A stretch of 64,000 bases of DNA from Phoronis australis (GCA_002633005.1 NMRA01000835.1:63774-127773); one strand, 5' to 3'; shown: positions 20,739-35,700, counted from the stretch's first letter. Translations and numbers: made by a program. The notes: a model not told the origin generated them from the sequence alone.

Positions 20739-23700
20739 ATGGCGGATACCGGTAGACTTCAGAAAATGGAAGTGGATTACAGTTCCACAGTTGATGAAAA
20801 GCTCCCACAATGTGAAAAACTGGTTCAGGTATTAATGTCATTTCTAAATCCTGTGTGACACGGTTTTACCAGAATAGCCCTAATTTACATTTATTACAGC
20901 CTCGTAGTGTCGATCAGGCGAACTGTCTCAATTTTGCCGATTCATTCACTGCCAATGCCATGGGCTAGGCAATGACCATCGCCTCTGTTTGCCCGAACCA
21001 GAGGTGATGCAGCTCCTATAGGCGCTCCATACGCCGGAAGATTTTCGGCGAATTATGCCTCACACTGGCTAAAGCATGAAAGTCACGTTGTTATAAGTAC
21101 CTTTTGCGTATAGGGACACCTTGGGAGGTTGGCTCTGTGTTTAATTCCTTCCAACTCGAAGAAATACTTCCGTTATCAAACTTTTTGTTCGAACAGTCAC
21201 ACGTTCAGTTCCCAAAATCGTGAACTCACCATATTTATACTGCGCACGCTCCAATTTTTACCGCGCTCTAGTTCGGGCCAACAGAGGCGATGGTCATTGC
21301 CTATGCCATGGCTAGCTAGCCAGCTGTATGAAGACTGTCGTCAAAATACAGCTAGGTACCACTGTGTGTATTTCTTCCATAGACCCTGAAATTGCTCACA
21401 GCCAGGGTAGTTCTGCTTGTCAACTCACCATGAAACCTGTATCAACATGTAGAGCTAAAGACCTGACGGGGTGTATGCAAAATCTGAGAATCAAACGACA
21501 CTCATGTTGCCCGTTACATCCGTTTAAGTGGAAAACAATCTAATAAACGTCATTTTCTTGCATAATCATCCGCCGTTTCCAACAAAGAAAAGTTACATCG
21601 TATTGTTGTGAATGTTGGTTTGTGTGGTCTCGTCTTTCGTGTTGTCTCGTGTGTTCGTGTTCGTCCGTGGGTTTCCGTCAGTGGCTGGATGTTGTAAGTT
21701 CTAGTATTGTCATGTGACTGGGGAATCAGAGCTCTCTCTTCGTGTGGCCCTGCTGCACGCAGGACGTCTGCGTCTGTGGATCTTCATCTCAAGCGTGTAT
21801 TCAAGCTTTCATAGGAGTAAAGGTAAGCTGCACAAGAACCTGTGTATTAAATTACAACATTTGGCGTAGTTGCTACGTGCAGTTTCTACCTTTACACCGA
21901 GTGGCGCGTAGTTCAAAGTAACTTTGGTGAATTTGTTTTTCCTTGTCGCTCGGTTCCACCCGTGTCGTAGCGGTAGGTCACTGAACACGGGTGTTCATCT
22001 CTTTCGTTTATTACATTCTTGATTTTTCATTTTTGGTAAATATAATTGCTATAGGTATCATTTGTTTGGTATTTTTATTTACTATTTCAGTCTTTGCAGA
22101 CTTATTATTTTCCTTGTGCCACACCTATTTTTGGCACCTTATAATGACGTCCAATTTTGTTATCAATTCTTGTGAGGCTGAAACACTGTTGGACCTTCGG
22201 GGTATGACTACTGATGTTGCTGCTGCAGTTATGGACTTCAGAGCAATATTAGGTATTACTCCGGAGAATGTGTGCAAGATACATTCCAGTTGGAAGCCAA
22301 CCAAGACTGCGGAAGTCCATAGACTTTACAGTCCCATTTGGTCTGCCAAAAGATTTGGAGGAAGTAGTCGAGGTTTGTGACGAATATGGTAAGAAAACGT
22401 CATCAATACTTACCTCTAGCCCTGACAATTCATTTTCCAAGTTGGCAGCTAAACTGACTTCGTTGTCAAAGATTGCTAGGGGCGTTGCTTATGCAAAGAC
22501 TCATTCGCATACTAGCATGTCACCTATGCCCTCTGGCTCTGGCACTCATTACCTGTCACGTCTCCCACGCAACCTAATCTTTAGTGGCAAGTTAGGTACA
22601 TGGGAGGATTTTCTATGGAAATTCAGTAATGTTGCCCGAGACAATTTTTGGTCAGGTCAAAAATGTAGAACGGAGCTGTTCATGTGCTTGGAAGGTGATG
22701 CCTCTTGTTGGTTTTTCAACCATATTAAAGCTCATCCACACTCAAGTTTCGACCAAATTGTGGATCATATCACCTATCGTTTTGGGGCAGATGTCGAGTG
22801 CAATGAAGTGCACCAACTTAGGTTCTAGTCAGCCAAGCAAACTTCTGACGAGTCCTTAGAACAATGGGCTGATCGTCTTACAAGTTTATTCTTGTTGGCC
22901 TTTCCAGAGGGGAGGGACTCTGATGAAGCTCAGGTGGTTCTTCGATTCTGTTTAGGTCTACGGGATAGAGAGGTTGCGCAGTTGGCTATAAACAGTCGAC
23001 CAAGTACACTCATGGCTGCCTTGAATGCCGCTGGGTGGTTTTCAACAACCAAAGACTTGATAGCTACTTCCGGTTCACTGAAGTCGGTATCTTTTTGTAG
23101 AGAAGGAAATATGGAAGAAGATGAAATTGCTGTTCGCCAAGTAACCAAGAAGCCAGCTCTTAAGTTCATTCCTCGTGGCTCCTTAGAGTCTCGATTAGAC
23201 GTTCTTGAGGGCAGGTGCAATGACTTAGATGCGTCGGTTTCATTCCTTGTGACTGACAATGCTAAGCTTCATAAGAAGATGGATGAGTTAAAGTCTGACC
23301 TTTTAGAAAATCGGAGGGAAGTATCAAACAATTTTAACAAATTGTTTGCAATGTTATAGACACAGTCGCCGAAGCAACCTTCTCCATCTTCACCAAGAGT
23401 TTCACGGAGTTCATCTCTGGGAAGATCTTCTAATCCTCCTCCCAGGTGTTTCAGGTGTGGAAAGCTGGGTCATTATCAGTCGGCTTGTTGGAATTCTGTT
23501 TCAGCTCGTCGAATGAATTTTGATGATTCGCCAGTGCGGGCTGGGAGAAGAGGTCTAACCTCAACCCATACCAAATCTAAAGACCTCCCTGACAGTAACA
23601 AACTAGTTGGCCCGTTAGGTTTCTTGAAAAAATCAGTTCAGAAATTCATGAAACGTACTAGTTCGACTGAGGCTTTCCTTTCCAAGACAGCTGAGTCATC

Positions 23701-26700
23701 TACTCAGACTGCTGGTGAGTTCTCTGTACCTTCAACTGAAGATGATAGTACTGTATCTAATTCAGTAGATAGTATTGAAGTTCCAGACTCATCAGTTGAT
23801 AATATTGCATATGACTCATTGATTACTCAAAATGTTGCAGTTACTGTTTCACAGAATGTCCCACTAACTCCTGGGGGGCTGCCTCAGCCTGATTTCATAG
23901 GAGACGTGGCAGTGAGTAGGAATGTCTGTGTCTCTCCTGGATCTTCAATTGGTGAGTCCGTTCCAGAGACCATAAATATTAAGAAGAGTGCACTTGCATT
24001 TCTTCCCAAAGTAGACAAATGTGTTGGAACTAGGCAAGTGATTACGAATGCTGACTCCAACCCTGTACTGGCTACTCAATCACTTTCTCCGTGTGACCTT
24101 GGAGAGACAGATTTCGGTCTGTCCGGCATTTTTGCTTCAGATTGTGCGGATAATGAAAAGTTTGATCTGAAACCTGATGGCTGTTTTATTTATAACAATA
24201 CAACATCTCCAAATGTTTTAAATATTTCAGCCATCAGGTTTCTAGGCAGTGACCATCGCCTCTGTTTTGGCCAACAGAGGCGATGGTCATTGCCTACTCT
24301 GTGTCAGTCCCCGACGTTTGCGTTTCAGGAGGGAGTGATTCCCGGATTTTGCACGGCCAGTGTCATTTGCGGTTTCCGTCATGATTGACGTGCGCATTCT
24401 ACATACTTAGACATGTTGTCTGCCGCGCAAAGGCTTAAAGGACTCGAGGATTATTTTACAAACCGAGAGATGTTCCAGATACAGATATTGATTCAGATGC
24501 TGGTACGACAAATAAGTCAGCTAATGATATGGATCGTGGTGATAACGCGGCCAGTCAACGAGGCGCAAATACCTGTGCAATGAACGGTGAACCTTTCAAT
24601 CAAAGTACTGACAAGTTGCCGACAACATCGGACATCAGCTTTTTTACAATTCGCTCCGAAACTGAGAACAGATTGTTTTTATGAACAAGAAGAATGGATT
24701 TGTGACAATCTTGAAAATGGCATAGTTGCTAACGTTCGACAATACAGTCGATATCTGTGTTGAAATTGATTTCTACTTGCTTTCCCGTCCAAGTAAATGG
24801 AAACGCACGTGAATCGGTTTGTTTACAGTCAAGTGACCTAATTATCGGACGTTTTGGTACATTTTGCATTATATTTAATTGAAAATACTACGTATTGTTG
24901 TAAATTCTTTGCTGAAATAAAGACTTACCTTCACGGAATTGTTCTGTTACTATATCTTGTCACTGAAAGCCGCATTTATGTTCCGACTGATCTTTAAAAA
25001 AAACAACAAGCAAACCTTCGGAGAACCTAAACATCGGACACCATGTTTCCCCATATGCCACACCGCGGAAAACTGACTAACCACGTAATGGCCGCGGGCA
25101 CCTTGTAGCCAAATTTCAGCTCAAGTGTTTTGACATATATACTGCTAGAACACAGGGCCATTTGCAACAAAATTATCCATCAAATGAAATCTGATGACGG
25201 CGCCAAGTCGTTTCGATGAATTAGTGCAGACGACTAAAGCACGTGCAAACTCACTGCAGTTTTTAGTGTCACTTCTTGATATGACAGACCCGCACGTGCG
25301 CGGTCGGGGTTTGACTTGAGTTTAAAAACAAATGAAAAAATGGAACAGTGACATATTGTCAGTTCATTGAGATGGTTTCATTGGGGAAAAAGATTTTATT
25401 TTCAACTTTTATAACCGATTTGTGCGATCATCCATTTTAGGCCGACTTGGGGGTCTAGATTGCACCCTCTCTTGGTGAAATCAAAACGAGGCACAGCTGT
25501 AAAAAACGAGACAGTGCTGGACATTGAATGCATTACAACGGAACAAAAATTGGTGTCATTTAATTCTCAGATTATGCTTCAGATAAGATGCTATGAAATG
25601 TCCGATATTTAGGTTCCGTCTGATAATTAGGTACACTGTGTACTCTACCTAATTAGATATTCATGACGTAGTGGTGGTCATGTACCTAGCTGGTTCCCGG
25701 CGTACCGCTAGGTGGTCAGTAGCCAGCACGCAGGTATCACTTATCCTCGGGAAATTTTTTTACACCGGCGTTTCTGATTCGCTATTCGAATTCTCGACAG
25801 GCAGCGCTTTACGCAAACAAACTGGCATGACTGATGGACTGAAGTGTAAATGTGGTCTGTTGTACAGACAAATCGGTGCTTAAAATTTATGTTCAGGAAA
25901 TGTGAAGCCTAGAAATTGTGATTGCTCTTCTTCGGAATGCATCTTTCTACTGTCAAAGACTTTTGTTTATGATAGTGTCCTGTATTCATGCAGTATGAAT
26001 AACACACCGGTTGAATCACCAGATATGTGTTTCATGTATGTGCTTCAAGCACGTGGCTATTAAACATAACTGCAGAAATGAAATAGTTGTGACGCCACTT
26101 ACATGACAAGGTTAAAAATCGTTCTCAGTTCGCCATTTTTTCACAGTGTTGTAAAGGTAACCAATGACTGCCGAGGTTACATCAATCAATGCTAAAGTGC
26201 GTACCACTGCGTGATACCTGTGTGCTGGCTGGGCTAAGCATGCAGGAAACCAGCGAGAAATGTAAATGTTGTCTGTTGTACAGACAAATCGGTGCTTAAG
26301 TAAAATTTATGTTCAGGAATTGTGAATCCTAGAAATTGTGGTTGCACCTTTTCGGAGTGCATCTTTTTACTGTCGATGACTTTTGTTTACAGTAGTGTCC
26401 TGTGTTCATGCAGTATGAATAACACACCGGTTAAATCGGCCAGATATGTGTTTGTATGTGATTCAAGCACACGGCTCGGGCTGATCCAGGATTTTGTGTT
26501 GGGGGGTGGACAGGGCAGAGTATTAGCCAGGATTTTGCCCGTCAGACATTGGCACCCCCATACTGCCAAATGGAATCTGGGAGAATTTAAGGGGGGGGGG
26601 TCATGGCCCCCTTGGCCCCCTCTAAATCCGCCACTGCGACTATTAAACATCACTACAAAAGCGAAATAGTTGCAGCAACGGCCACTTGCATGACAAGGCT

Positions 26701-29700
26701 AAAAATCCTTAACAGTCCGCCAGTTTTTCTTAGTGTTGTAAAGCTAATCAATGACTGCTGAGGTTACATCAACCAATGCGCATACCACTGCGTGATACCT
26801 GCTTGCTGGCTAGGCATGTAGGGAACAGGTCTGGACTCGTATGTTGAGCAATTCTGCAAGAAATCTCAATTTCTAGTTTGATAAAATGACATGGAGAACA
26901 GATTTGTGTGTCTTGAACATTTTGATTTCTCCTGGTATGTGACTGACTTCTTTTATCATCTGGTTTTTTGCAATACTTACTATACTTTGGTTCATTTTAG
27001 CCTCGCAACTGCTACTGCAGGTAATGTTGATTTGCAAAGTTAAGGCATCTTTGTGTTCCAAGGGACTTCTACATGTACTGGCATACCTGTAATAGCTTTT
27101 TACATACAGGTGAAGTGTCCAGAATCTATGGAGTTTCAGTAGAATTGTATTTGCACCTCTTGAATATAGCTTTCTCTGATCTGAGAAGATGAGAACCATT
27201 GGATGAAATCAGTTTTCCAAATAAGGGACCATCACGAACTGACACATTCGACGAGTCCCTCTTACAATTTAAAGGCCTAATTTATCTGGAAGTGATGGAA
27301 AAAGTAGGCATTTGGACATGTATTTAATACTTGACTTGTCCAATTGCCTTCTTTTTTATTCACTTCCAGATAAACTATTAATAATTTGTTGGCTGACACA
27401 ATTCTTTAACGATGAGAGTACAAAAGTTTAATATTGGATTCTTATGCTTTTATAGGAAGGGCGGTTAGAGGAAGCAATAGAAAGTCTTCTCACATTAGAA
27501 AAACAGACTAGAACGGTAAGTTTCATTTGGCTTGTTAAATAAAAAAGATGAAATCTGTTGTTATCAGAGTGTTCATGTTTGCGAATGTTAAATGAAGGGC
27601 AATTGAAGGGTGTTCCATTCATGATCAGCTGTTGTGATGACAATCACAACTGTTGCATAAGATGCTTGTAACATGTGTGCTTCAGTTATCTACACTATCA
27701 TGCATTCTATGGTCACCATGTTAAGCTTATGTAAGACCCTAGAGTAGTGTTCAATGTTGGCCAACTTCGGAACATCACATCTTAAGAGTGGCTGAACGGA
27801 TTCACCTAAAACTCTAATTACATTTTACGTAATGTTGTTTTAAAAATTTTAATGTTTGCTTGAGTGACTATCAAAAATAGGACTAACACGATTTTTGTGA
27901 AAAAAAAATTAAAGTTGCATAAAATGAAAACGAAATGATAATTTAAATTTAAAAAACTGTAACAGCATTTTTTGGATTTTATCGCGAACATTTACGTCAT
28001 GTGAAATTTGGTCATGCCTATTGCTTTCTTATGGATGTACCTTTCTTTTTTGCTAAATTACAATAAGAAAGCAAGGTCACGTGACCCTATTAATGGCACA
28101 TTGGTATAATGTCAAACATCGAATCCTACGAAATTTCTGCTTTCATAAAATATATAGTTTTGCTGAGTTTATATTATTAAGTTTTGTAGACATTTGACTA
28201 CATGTACAGACTTGTCATTAAGGTCTTATGTAACCGTAAATGAAAAATTGACATCTTTTGAACGACTGGAGAATGATTCAATATCTGTATTGCTTTCATC
28301 ACAATTAGCCTTTGCTGGAGGTTTGTTTTAATTATCTTAATCGCTGTCATCATTTCAGGCGTCAGACATGCATTCAACTGCACGCATTCTTGTTGCCATC
28401 GTGAAAATGTGTTACGAGACAAAGAGGTGGGACTTACTCAATGAAAACATAGTTCTCCTTACCAAACGTAGGGGTCAGTTGAAACAGGTGAGTGGGGCTG
28501 TGTTTCTGGCTTATCGGCTGGCATGATTACTAACACTTGTCTTTGGTGATATGGTTAGGTAATTGGCAAAGATGGCTGCTGTTAGAGATGTCACAGCATC
28601 TCTTCATAAAGGATGTAATTAGTATAATGATAGTCTTGTTTGTACTTGTTCCAACACGTCTAAATATGATAGAGGAATGACTCATACATAATATTTTAAT
28701 CAGCAAAGATGGTGTTCTAAAAATATTTTATTTGTATGGTGAAGTTGCTGTGATTTCATTAAGCCAGTCATTGTAGTTTTTGTATCAGATTATTTGTTGT
28801 CAAAGGATTTATTGATTTGACTGTTATTTGTTATGTCACAGCACATGTTGATAATTTCCATTAGCTTAGTAGCCATGATTATAGTGCTAAGACATTGTCA
28901 CCATTTGGAAATGTAGCTTACTCTTGTGTGGTGTGGGGTAAGCAACAAGCACTGCTCAACATTGGGGCCAGTGATAGAGTCGAGCATATTTTCACAAATA
29001 TTGTAAAGAGAGGCTGTGAATTCTTGTGTAACTTTTCAAAAAATTTTGTGTTTATAATGCGATTTAAAACACGATAGCTATAACTTTGAAGTGATGTGTT
29101 TTATGGATTTGATATTCTAAAATTCAATTAACCTCGGCGACCTGATAAATATGAAGCCTTAAACTTAATACCATATGTGGAATCTTGTCCATGATTGCCT
29201 TTAGCCACATGTCTGCAAAACTATGGCCGAATTAAACCCAGTAAAATTAGTTATTTCCTGTAAGCAGGAAACCTTTAGAATTTGAATTGTAACTTTATTA
29301 CAATTGGCCATTAATTGGGCCATGTCTTTTTAATGAAAAAGAATCTTAAGGTGCAGTCTTAAAAACACGGCGTTATAGATAAGGTGATCAAATTTCTTTT
29401 CATATAATTCTTCAAAATGAACTCTCAAAAATACTGTTACAATTTCCTAAATTACTTTGTTTTGATTTTATCCACCTTCTGATGTCTGTTTTGATTGCCC
29501 TAAATCCAAAAGTGGTACAATTTGAAAACCATTTCTAATAGGCTAGCGTAATCAGCAAGTTGAGTCCGATCAGTCAATTCTAGGATTTGATGATCCAAAA
29601 GTTGTCAAATTTGTTCTAGGGGGCTGCATACTGTTATTGGTAAACGGTGCAATTTTTTAGTTCTTCTTGGTAATGGTGTACTTCATTTAAACATTTTTTC

Positions 29701-32700
29701 CAGGCAGTGACCAAAATGGTGCAGGAAGCATTCACTTATGTCGACAAAATGCCTGACAAAGAGACACAGCTCAAACTCATCGACACACTCAGAACTGTAA
29801 CTGCTGGAAAGGTAGGTGTTTTCTGGTAAGATCGCGTAAGGTTGGAATTTGTCTGCATTGATGTTAACAGCCGAGATCATTAATAAGCGGTTTGCCAACA
29901 AATTTAAAATGGTAAAATAGCGAATAGGCGACTTTCTACCATTACGATGGTTTGTGTCTCATTCAGACACTGAGATTCAGCACACCATTCAAGTACTGGC
30001 TACTTCTAACAGTAGCATTCATATCTAATTGTATGCGGTTTACTAATGTAGAAATAGATAAAAGATCACATATAAATTGGTTGATGATAGTAGGTAAAGC
30101 TCTCATTCCTAGGGTAAAATAATAAAAAGAACGAAATGGCCCGAGTGTAATTAAGTATTAATATTTGATTATTTGTTATCTTGCTACCCAGTGTCTTTTC
30201 TAACATCAACTCGTGTACCCGATTAAATGAGACATCGTTTCATTGAACAATTTGTTGTAGATCTATGTAGAGATTGAGCGTGCTCGACTCACACGTATCC
30301 TGGCTCAGATCAAAGAAGATGAGGGTAACATCGCTGAGGCGGCCACTGTTCTACAGGAGTTGCAGGTATGTAGACAACACTTCTTGTTCACGGGACAATT
30401 CTTGCTTACTCGTCACCTATTTTGCGTAATTGGACTTGGCTGATTGATGATTATAGTTGAGAGCATAGGGTTTTATGTTTAAAGCCCCTTACAGCGCTAT
30501 CTTTGAAAACCATTGTTTTGGTTTATGATTTGTAGTGGAATGCTTTGTTTTGGTTTTTAATGCGGCGAGCTAGCTAGTTTTATTCCAGCTTGTAGTTAAC
30601 AATTTTGGTTTTTGAGCAAATTAGCTTTGTGTCTTCAACCGTCTATAACAAGAAACCAGTTTTAGATCCACACAAAATCTTAACACGTTTAGACCTGGTT
30701 GCGGTTTTGCTTGTTGATTTTACAACAAAACGCCTGACATGCGTTGACCACCATTTGAATCTTATGGAAACTCCACCAGCTCAGTTCTTGTACATGCGCA
30801 GATATTGTCTTGCTTCAGGAATATTATACATTTTTGACAATATTTGATCAGACAACTAACTCAATGTCAGTGATATGGGATCTAACATACCAGGTTCAAC
30901 GGATTCTAAAAAGTTATTGCAGTTGGCTCAGATGAATTCAAAATATGTCCCACCCGCGGTCACCATCATCGTTTTCGCACCCATGTTGCCACTAACGTTG
31001 CAAATCATTGGGGAGCACATACCCTGCATATTGCAAAAATGCATGTCCCAACTGTTGTTTTTTATGTTTGATTAAAATGAAATGCAGCTGTACCCATCGC
31101 TAGTCATGAAACATACTGGGGTAGCAGACAAATCCACACCTGAGAGATGGTGCTTAAGGACTGAATCCGAAAAGGACAGAAGAAGTTCATGTGACCCATA
31201 AGTCTGGTAAATTGAGCCATAGATAGTGTCTTTGGGGTCATTTGACCCGTGGGCATGTTTTTCTAAAAAGATCACTGATATCATGAATCTCAATAACCCA
31301 CAGTTATCATCATGTAAGTTGTACAACAAACACATGCATGCACACAGTTATGTACAGCAGTCACATTACTGTGAAGCAATCCCTTCTTCACTGTGTTTAG
31401 GTGGAGACCTATGGGTCTATGGAGAAGAAAGAGAAGGTGGAGTTCATTCTGGAACAGATGAGACTCTGCCTGGCCAAGAAGGACTTCATCCGCACACAGA
31501 TCATCAGCAAGAAGATCAATACAAAGTATTTTGAGGACAGTGAAACAAAGGTATGAGCCAGCATGTTTGAACCACTCTTGTTGGGAAGTCGCCTAATCTT
31601 TAATTGTGATAACTGGAACTTGATCACAAGCGACATTATTTTACATTTACCGAGTTTTCCAAACCAGAGTAATTTTCAAATGCAGATATCAGTGCTGGCC
31701 GAGGGTCTAATCTCTGAACTCAATCTCTACTCAGACTCAAAACTTAAACCAATTATGCCACTTGATTTGATTACTACATTAAAAGTTTAGTTGAAGCGTG
31801 ACATGTATTCGGTCAGTTTTCAAAATTGAGATTGGAGTACAGAGATTAGACTCCCAGCCTTAGCATATTGTTAAGTGTTCTAGGCAATGTTAGGCCTTGG
31901 AACGCACTGTCACATAGCCAATTGTGTATCATACTTGAAAAGTTATCATTGAACTAAGTCATTGCTAATGCTCTACTTGGTCTCCTCTGAAGGCACAAAA
32001 TGAACTTGGATCAGTGTTTCTGATGTTGTGAGCTGTTGTTGCTGGCAGTTTTTGTGCTTGTACATTGACAATGTTCAAGGTACGGTGGAACGGGCCCAGC
32101 ATAAAATAATTTTTAGAGAGCCAAAGGCAGCCTTCATTGCTGGACCTGGTGCTCTCAAGATTTGTCAGTTGATGGTTGTGTTTAACACCAAGCTTATTGT
32201 GCTTCACTTCAGGACTTGAAGCTCAAATTCTACCAGTTGATGATTGAGCTTGGTGAGCATGAAGAATCTTACTTGTCTAACTGCAGACACTTCAGAGCAC
32301 TGTATGACACACCAGCTGTGCTAGAGGAACCAGCTAAGCGCAATGAGGTGAGCTGCTCAGTGACTTGACTCATCTTTAATGATGTGTTCAAGTATTCTTT
32401 TACACAAACTTTTTATGTATTCTTAACAGTGCCTAGTAATATGTACAAATGTTGTTAAAACTAGAAAGTGAACGCTCTGGTGAAACTGGAAACAGACTGC
32501 AAATTGCTGCCTGTGAACTGTTGTACTTTGTTGTTTACGTGACTGAGTTACACCCTTGAATTTTTCTCGCAATTTTGTTCCTGAGTTTAAAGTGGCTCTA
32601 AACCTTTGTTTTGGTGAAGTGCAAACTTGTGAGCAGAACCACTTACCTTTATTATATTGGTCTCATTTTGTTTCCTTACTCAGATCAGAACTGATTGATT

Positions 32701-35700
32701 TCTGGGTTTGCACAGAATTAATAGTCCATTATTGGTTTACACCATACTCAGTGTATAAAATGACAGGCCATGGCAATCCAACTTCTGGAATATAATCTCA
32801 TGCAGTAAAGAACGTCCAGTTCTTTCATACCTCTGAAATCTTCTCTAATTTGACCGACTTCATAACGGTAAGTGCTCTGAATCAAACATTGGGGTGTACA
32901 TTGTCATTACCTGTCTGGACATCTGGTGACTGGTGTCCACTGCGTTATATTCAAAATCCTAGTTTTGTCGTGTCTTCGCAGGCTCTGGTTGGTGTGGTAT
33001 GCTACGTGATTCTAGCTCCCTATGACAATGAGCAGTCAGACTTGATCCACAGGATAAAAGAAGACAAACACTTGACTGAAATACCCAAATACAAGTAAGT
33101 GGAGCCTGGCTTCAAGAGGCTACTGCACATTGTCGGGATATAAATGTGAATTAGTTTATGTTTACAACTGACGTAAGATCTTGGTTTTCTGCGAACCCCG
33201 TAAATGAAGACTAGAAAGCCTTCAACACTGAACACTTTCAGATATTAATTTATTCTGTTTTGCTTTATGCTTTAACCAAATTATATGTTTAAGGCACAGG
33301 GATCATGTTACAGATGCTTAGTAGTGTGCCTTAAATTTACTGGTTCTTTAAGCAAGTGTGTAATGGTCTCTTTAAGTAAGCAGCCTGGCTATTGTGCTGT
33401 GCAAATAACTACGACGAGGATTTAATAACACTCATACTTGTACTCCTTCAAAGCAACTATATTCAGACTATACATCAGTTTTTGCGGTTATCTCCATGTC
33501 TCCCCATCTATACGAGACTAACAGCCGATACAGACACTATTCCTACTGACAACAGTTGTATCTGAAACAGCTTGTTGAACCTAAATATCACATCACTCAA
33601 CCACTGTAGCTCCAGCTGGACTCCAGGAGTTCAATGTTATTTAGGCCCAGTTTACTGTGTCTTTTTGCTAAAAAGTGGCTCTGCTTTGTAGCGGTTGTCT
33701 GTACTCCCTCCCCTTATGTAACTGTTCATTTGTTTTCCAGGCAACTGTTGGAGTTGTTCACCACATCAGAACTCATGCGGTGGAAACAGGTGTGTGCTGA
33801 CTATGAACAAGAGCTCAAGACTGGACTGTCCTCTCATATATTCAACCCGAAGACCGAAGCTGGGCAGAAAAGATGGAACCACCTCAAGATCAGAGTTGTT
33901 GAACATGTGAGTGTAGAGGTGGATTTTGGTTACGGCACTTGTCTGAGTTAACAATCATGTTTGGCTTGACACCGATCTCCAAAGTATCCGCTTGTAAGCA
34001 CCCATGCCTGACTAAAGCCTCACAAATATAAGTGCCCAGGACTTTAACCTGCTAGGTATGGTGATATTACGTCACCATTTCTGCTCCTGTAGGACATACC
34101 AAGCACTGATTTCATCATGTGTCACTCCTTGGAACGCTTTTATTTGTGCTCGATGTTTTTTTCATTTTGTTTTCTAGTAACTCTGATTAACCTATTGCTG
34201 GGCTCAAAATAATACATGGCCGTATTGAAAACAACCCTCAACAGTATGAAAATTATCAGGTCGTTGTTTTCAATCTGGCCAAATTCCAAGTTTGTAATTT
34301 AGGTGTTCAACTCGCACACACTAATCCCAGCTCGCCCAACTTTGATGACCAAAAAACAAAATGTTGAGGTAATTGTCAGTGTTGCCGTGCCCATACTCCC
34401 CCCCCCTTGACTAAAGCTAAAAGAAAACCCCATTTGGGGCGTTTTTGGGTGATGTGAGCCCGCAGGAGTTGGAATGCCCAACTCGTTCACATACAAGTAA
34501 TGCGAGTCGGCCAAATGTAGCTCACATTTCTAAATTTCGTGTAGCAAATGCGACCTGCATGTGTAAAATTGGGAAAGCCATCAAGGTTTGGAATTTTCCG
34601 CGGAAATGCGGATTTCCGCTTTTTTCTTTTATTCTCTCCGCGTATTTTTAGTATACTTCCGCGGAAAAAAATCGGATTTGCCATAAAATTATCGCGGCAA
34701 ATTGATTTCCCACTGTGGTGTTGCCGACGACTCAAAAACCGGAAACTGCTGTTTATGTTTTGGAGGAACGAAAATTGCAATTGCGGATCACAGGTGCGCC
34801 GAATTTCCCGATGACTCGTAACCATATATAAGAAACACGTTTTCTTAGTAGTGAGTGACGTCAGTGGCAATCGAGGAACTAATAAATTCAAGTGCCTGTG
34901 CCTGGAATAGCATGGTTCATCAATGGCGTCTACATTTGGTATAAAATTGCTGTGACAAATAGTGCGATTCTGCGGTCAAAAATGCGTGGTTTAGACTGAA
35001 TATTTCGTGGAAAAAGTGGATAAAAGAAACTGTCAATGTCTTCACAAATCAAGGTTTGTGGTCGTGGTCTGTAAACTTTGAGAGATGAACAATTATGAAG
35101 TTCGTGGCCGAGTCACCTTGGACTATGTTGGAGTTGGAGGACTGACTGAAAACGATGAAACTCTAGAAATAACAATGCTTCCTGAAAGGAAATTCAACCA
35201 TAACCAGTTATTCGTTGGATTGGAATCGTGGGATGTGAGTGATGTATGAAATTCTTTTGTTTGATACCGCACGCACACCTGTTGCCGTTGGCTGCTAGTG
35301 CTAGACCTGACCGTTTGAGTGCGATTTTCTACGTGCCGCCAAAACGGGATACAAAGTGCTATTTTCGTTACTGCAAATGTCTTTAAATTGTTGTTTATGT
35401 ATTTCAATTTATTTTGACATTTTTCGTGTTCTAGTTTGTGACTAGTTTTGCAGTTCGAGAGAAGTGATCACGGGACAGGTTCTGAATGATGTGATTGGTC
35501 TAAGCCATTGTTCACAAATTCTGCCAGCCTATTTTCAGTGTCCTGGTAGTTATTTCTTGTCACATAGTTTCTTCTACACCAGCGTGGCTTATGAACAATT
35601 AACTCCTGTAATTACTATTTGAAACTGAAAAGTTTGGCCAACTTAGGATTGTGATTGATGCATTCTATAGTTTAAAGTATGTTGTTTTTGACTTTCGTTT

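Noticed and set aside
21991-22143. Hydrophobic N-terminal extension before the gag ATG at 22144
   Set aside because: It is a Phe/Ile/Leu-rich translation of the T-rich leader; the gag-like sequence starts at 22144.
26322-26669. 115-codon plus-strand ORF
   Set aside because: It runs across a duplicated noncoding unit and an inserted hAT-like element; composition is not protein-like.
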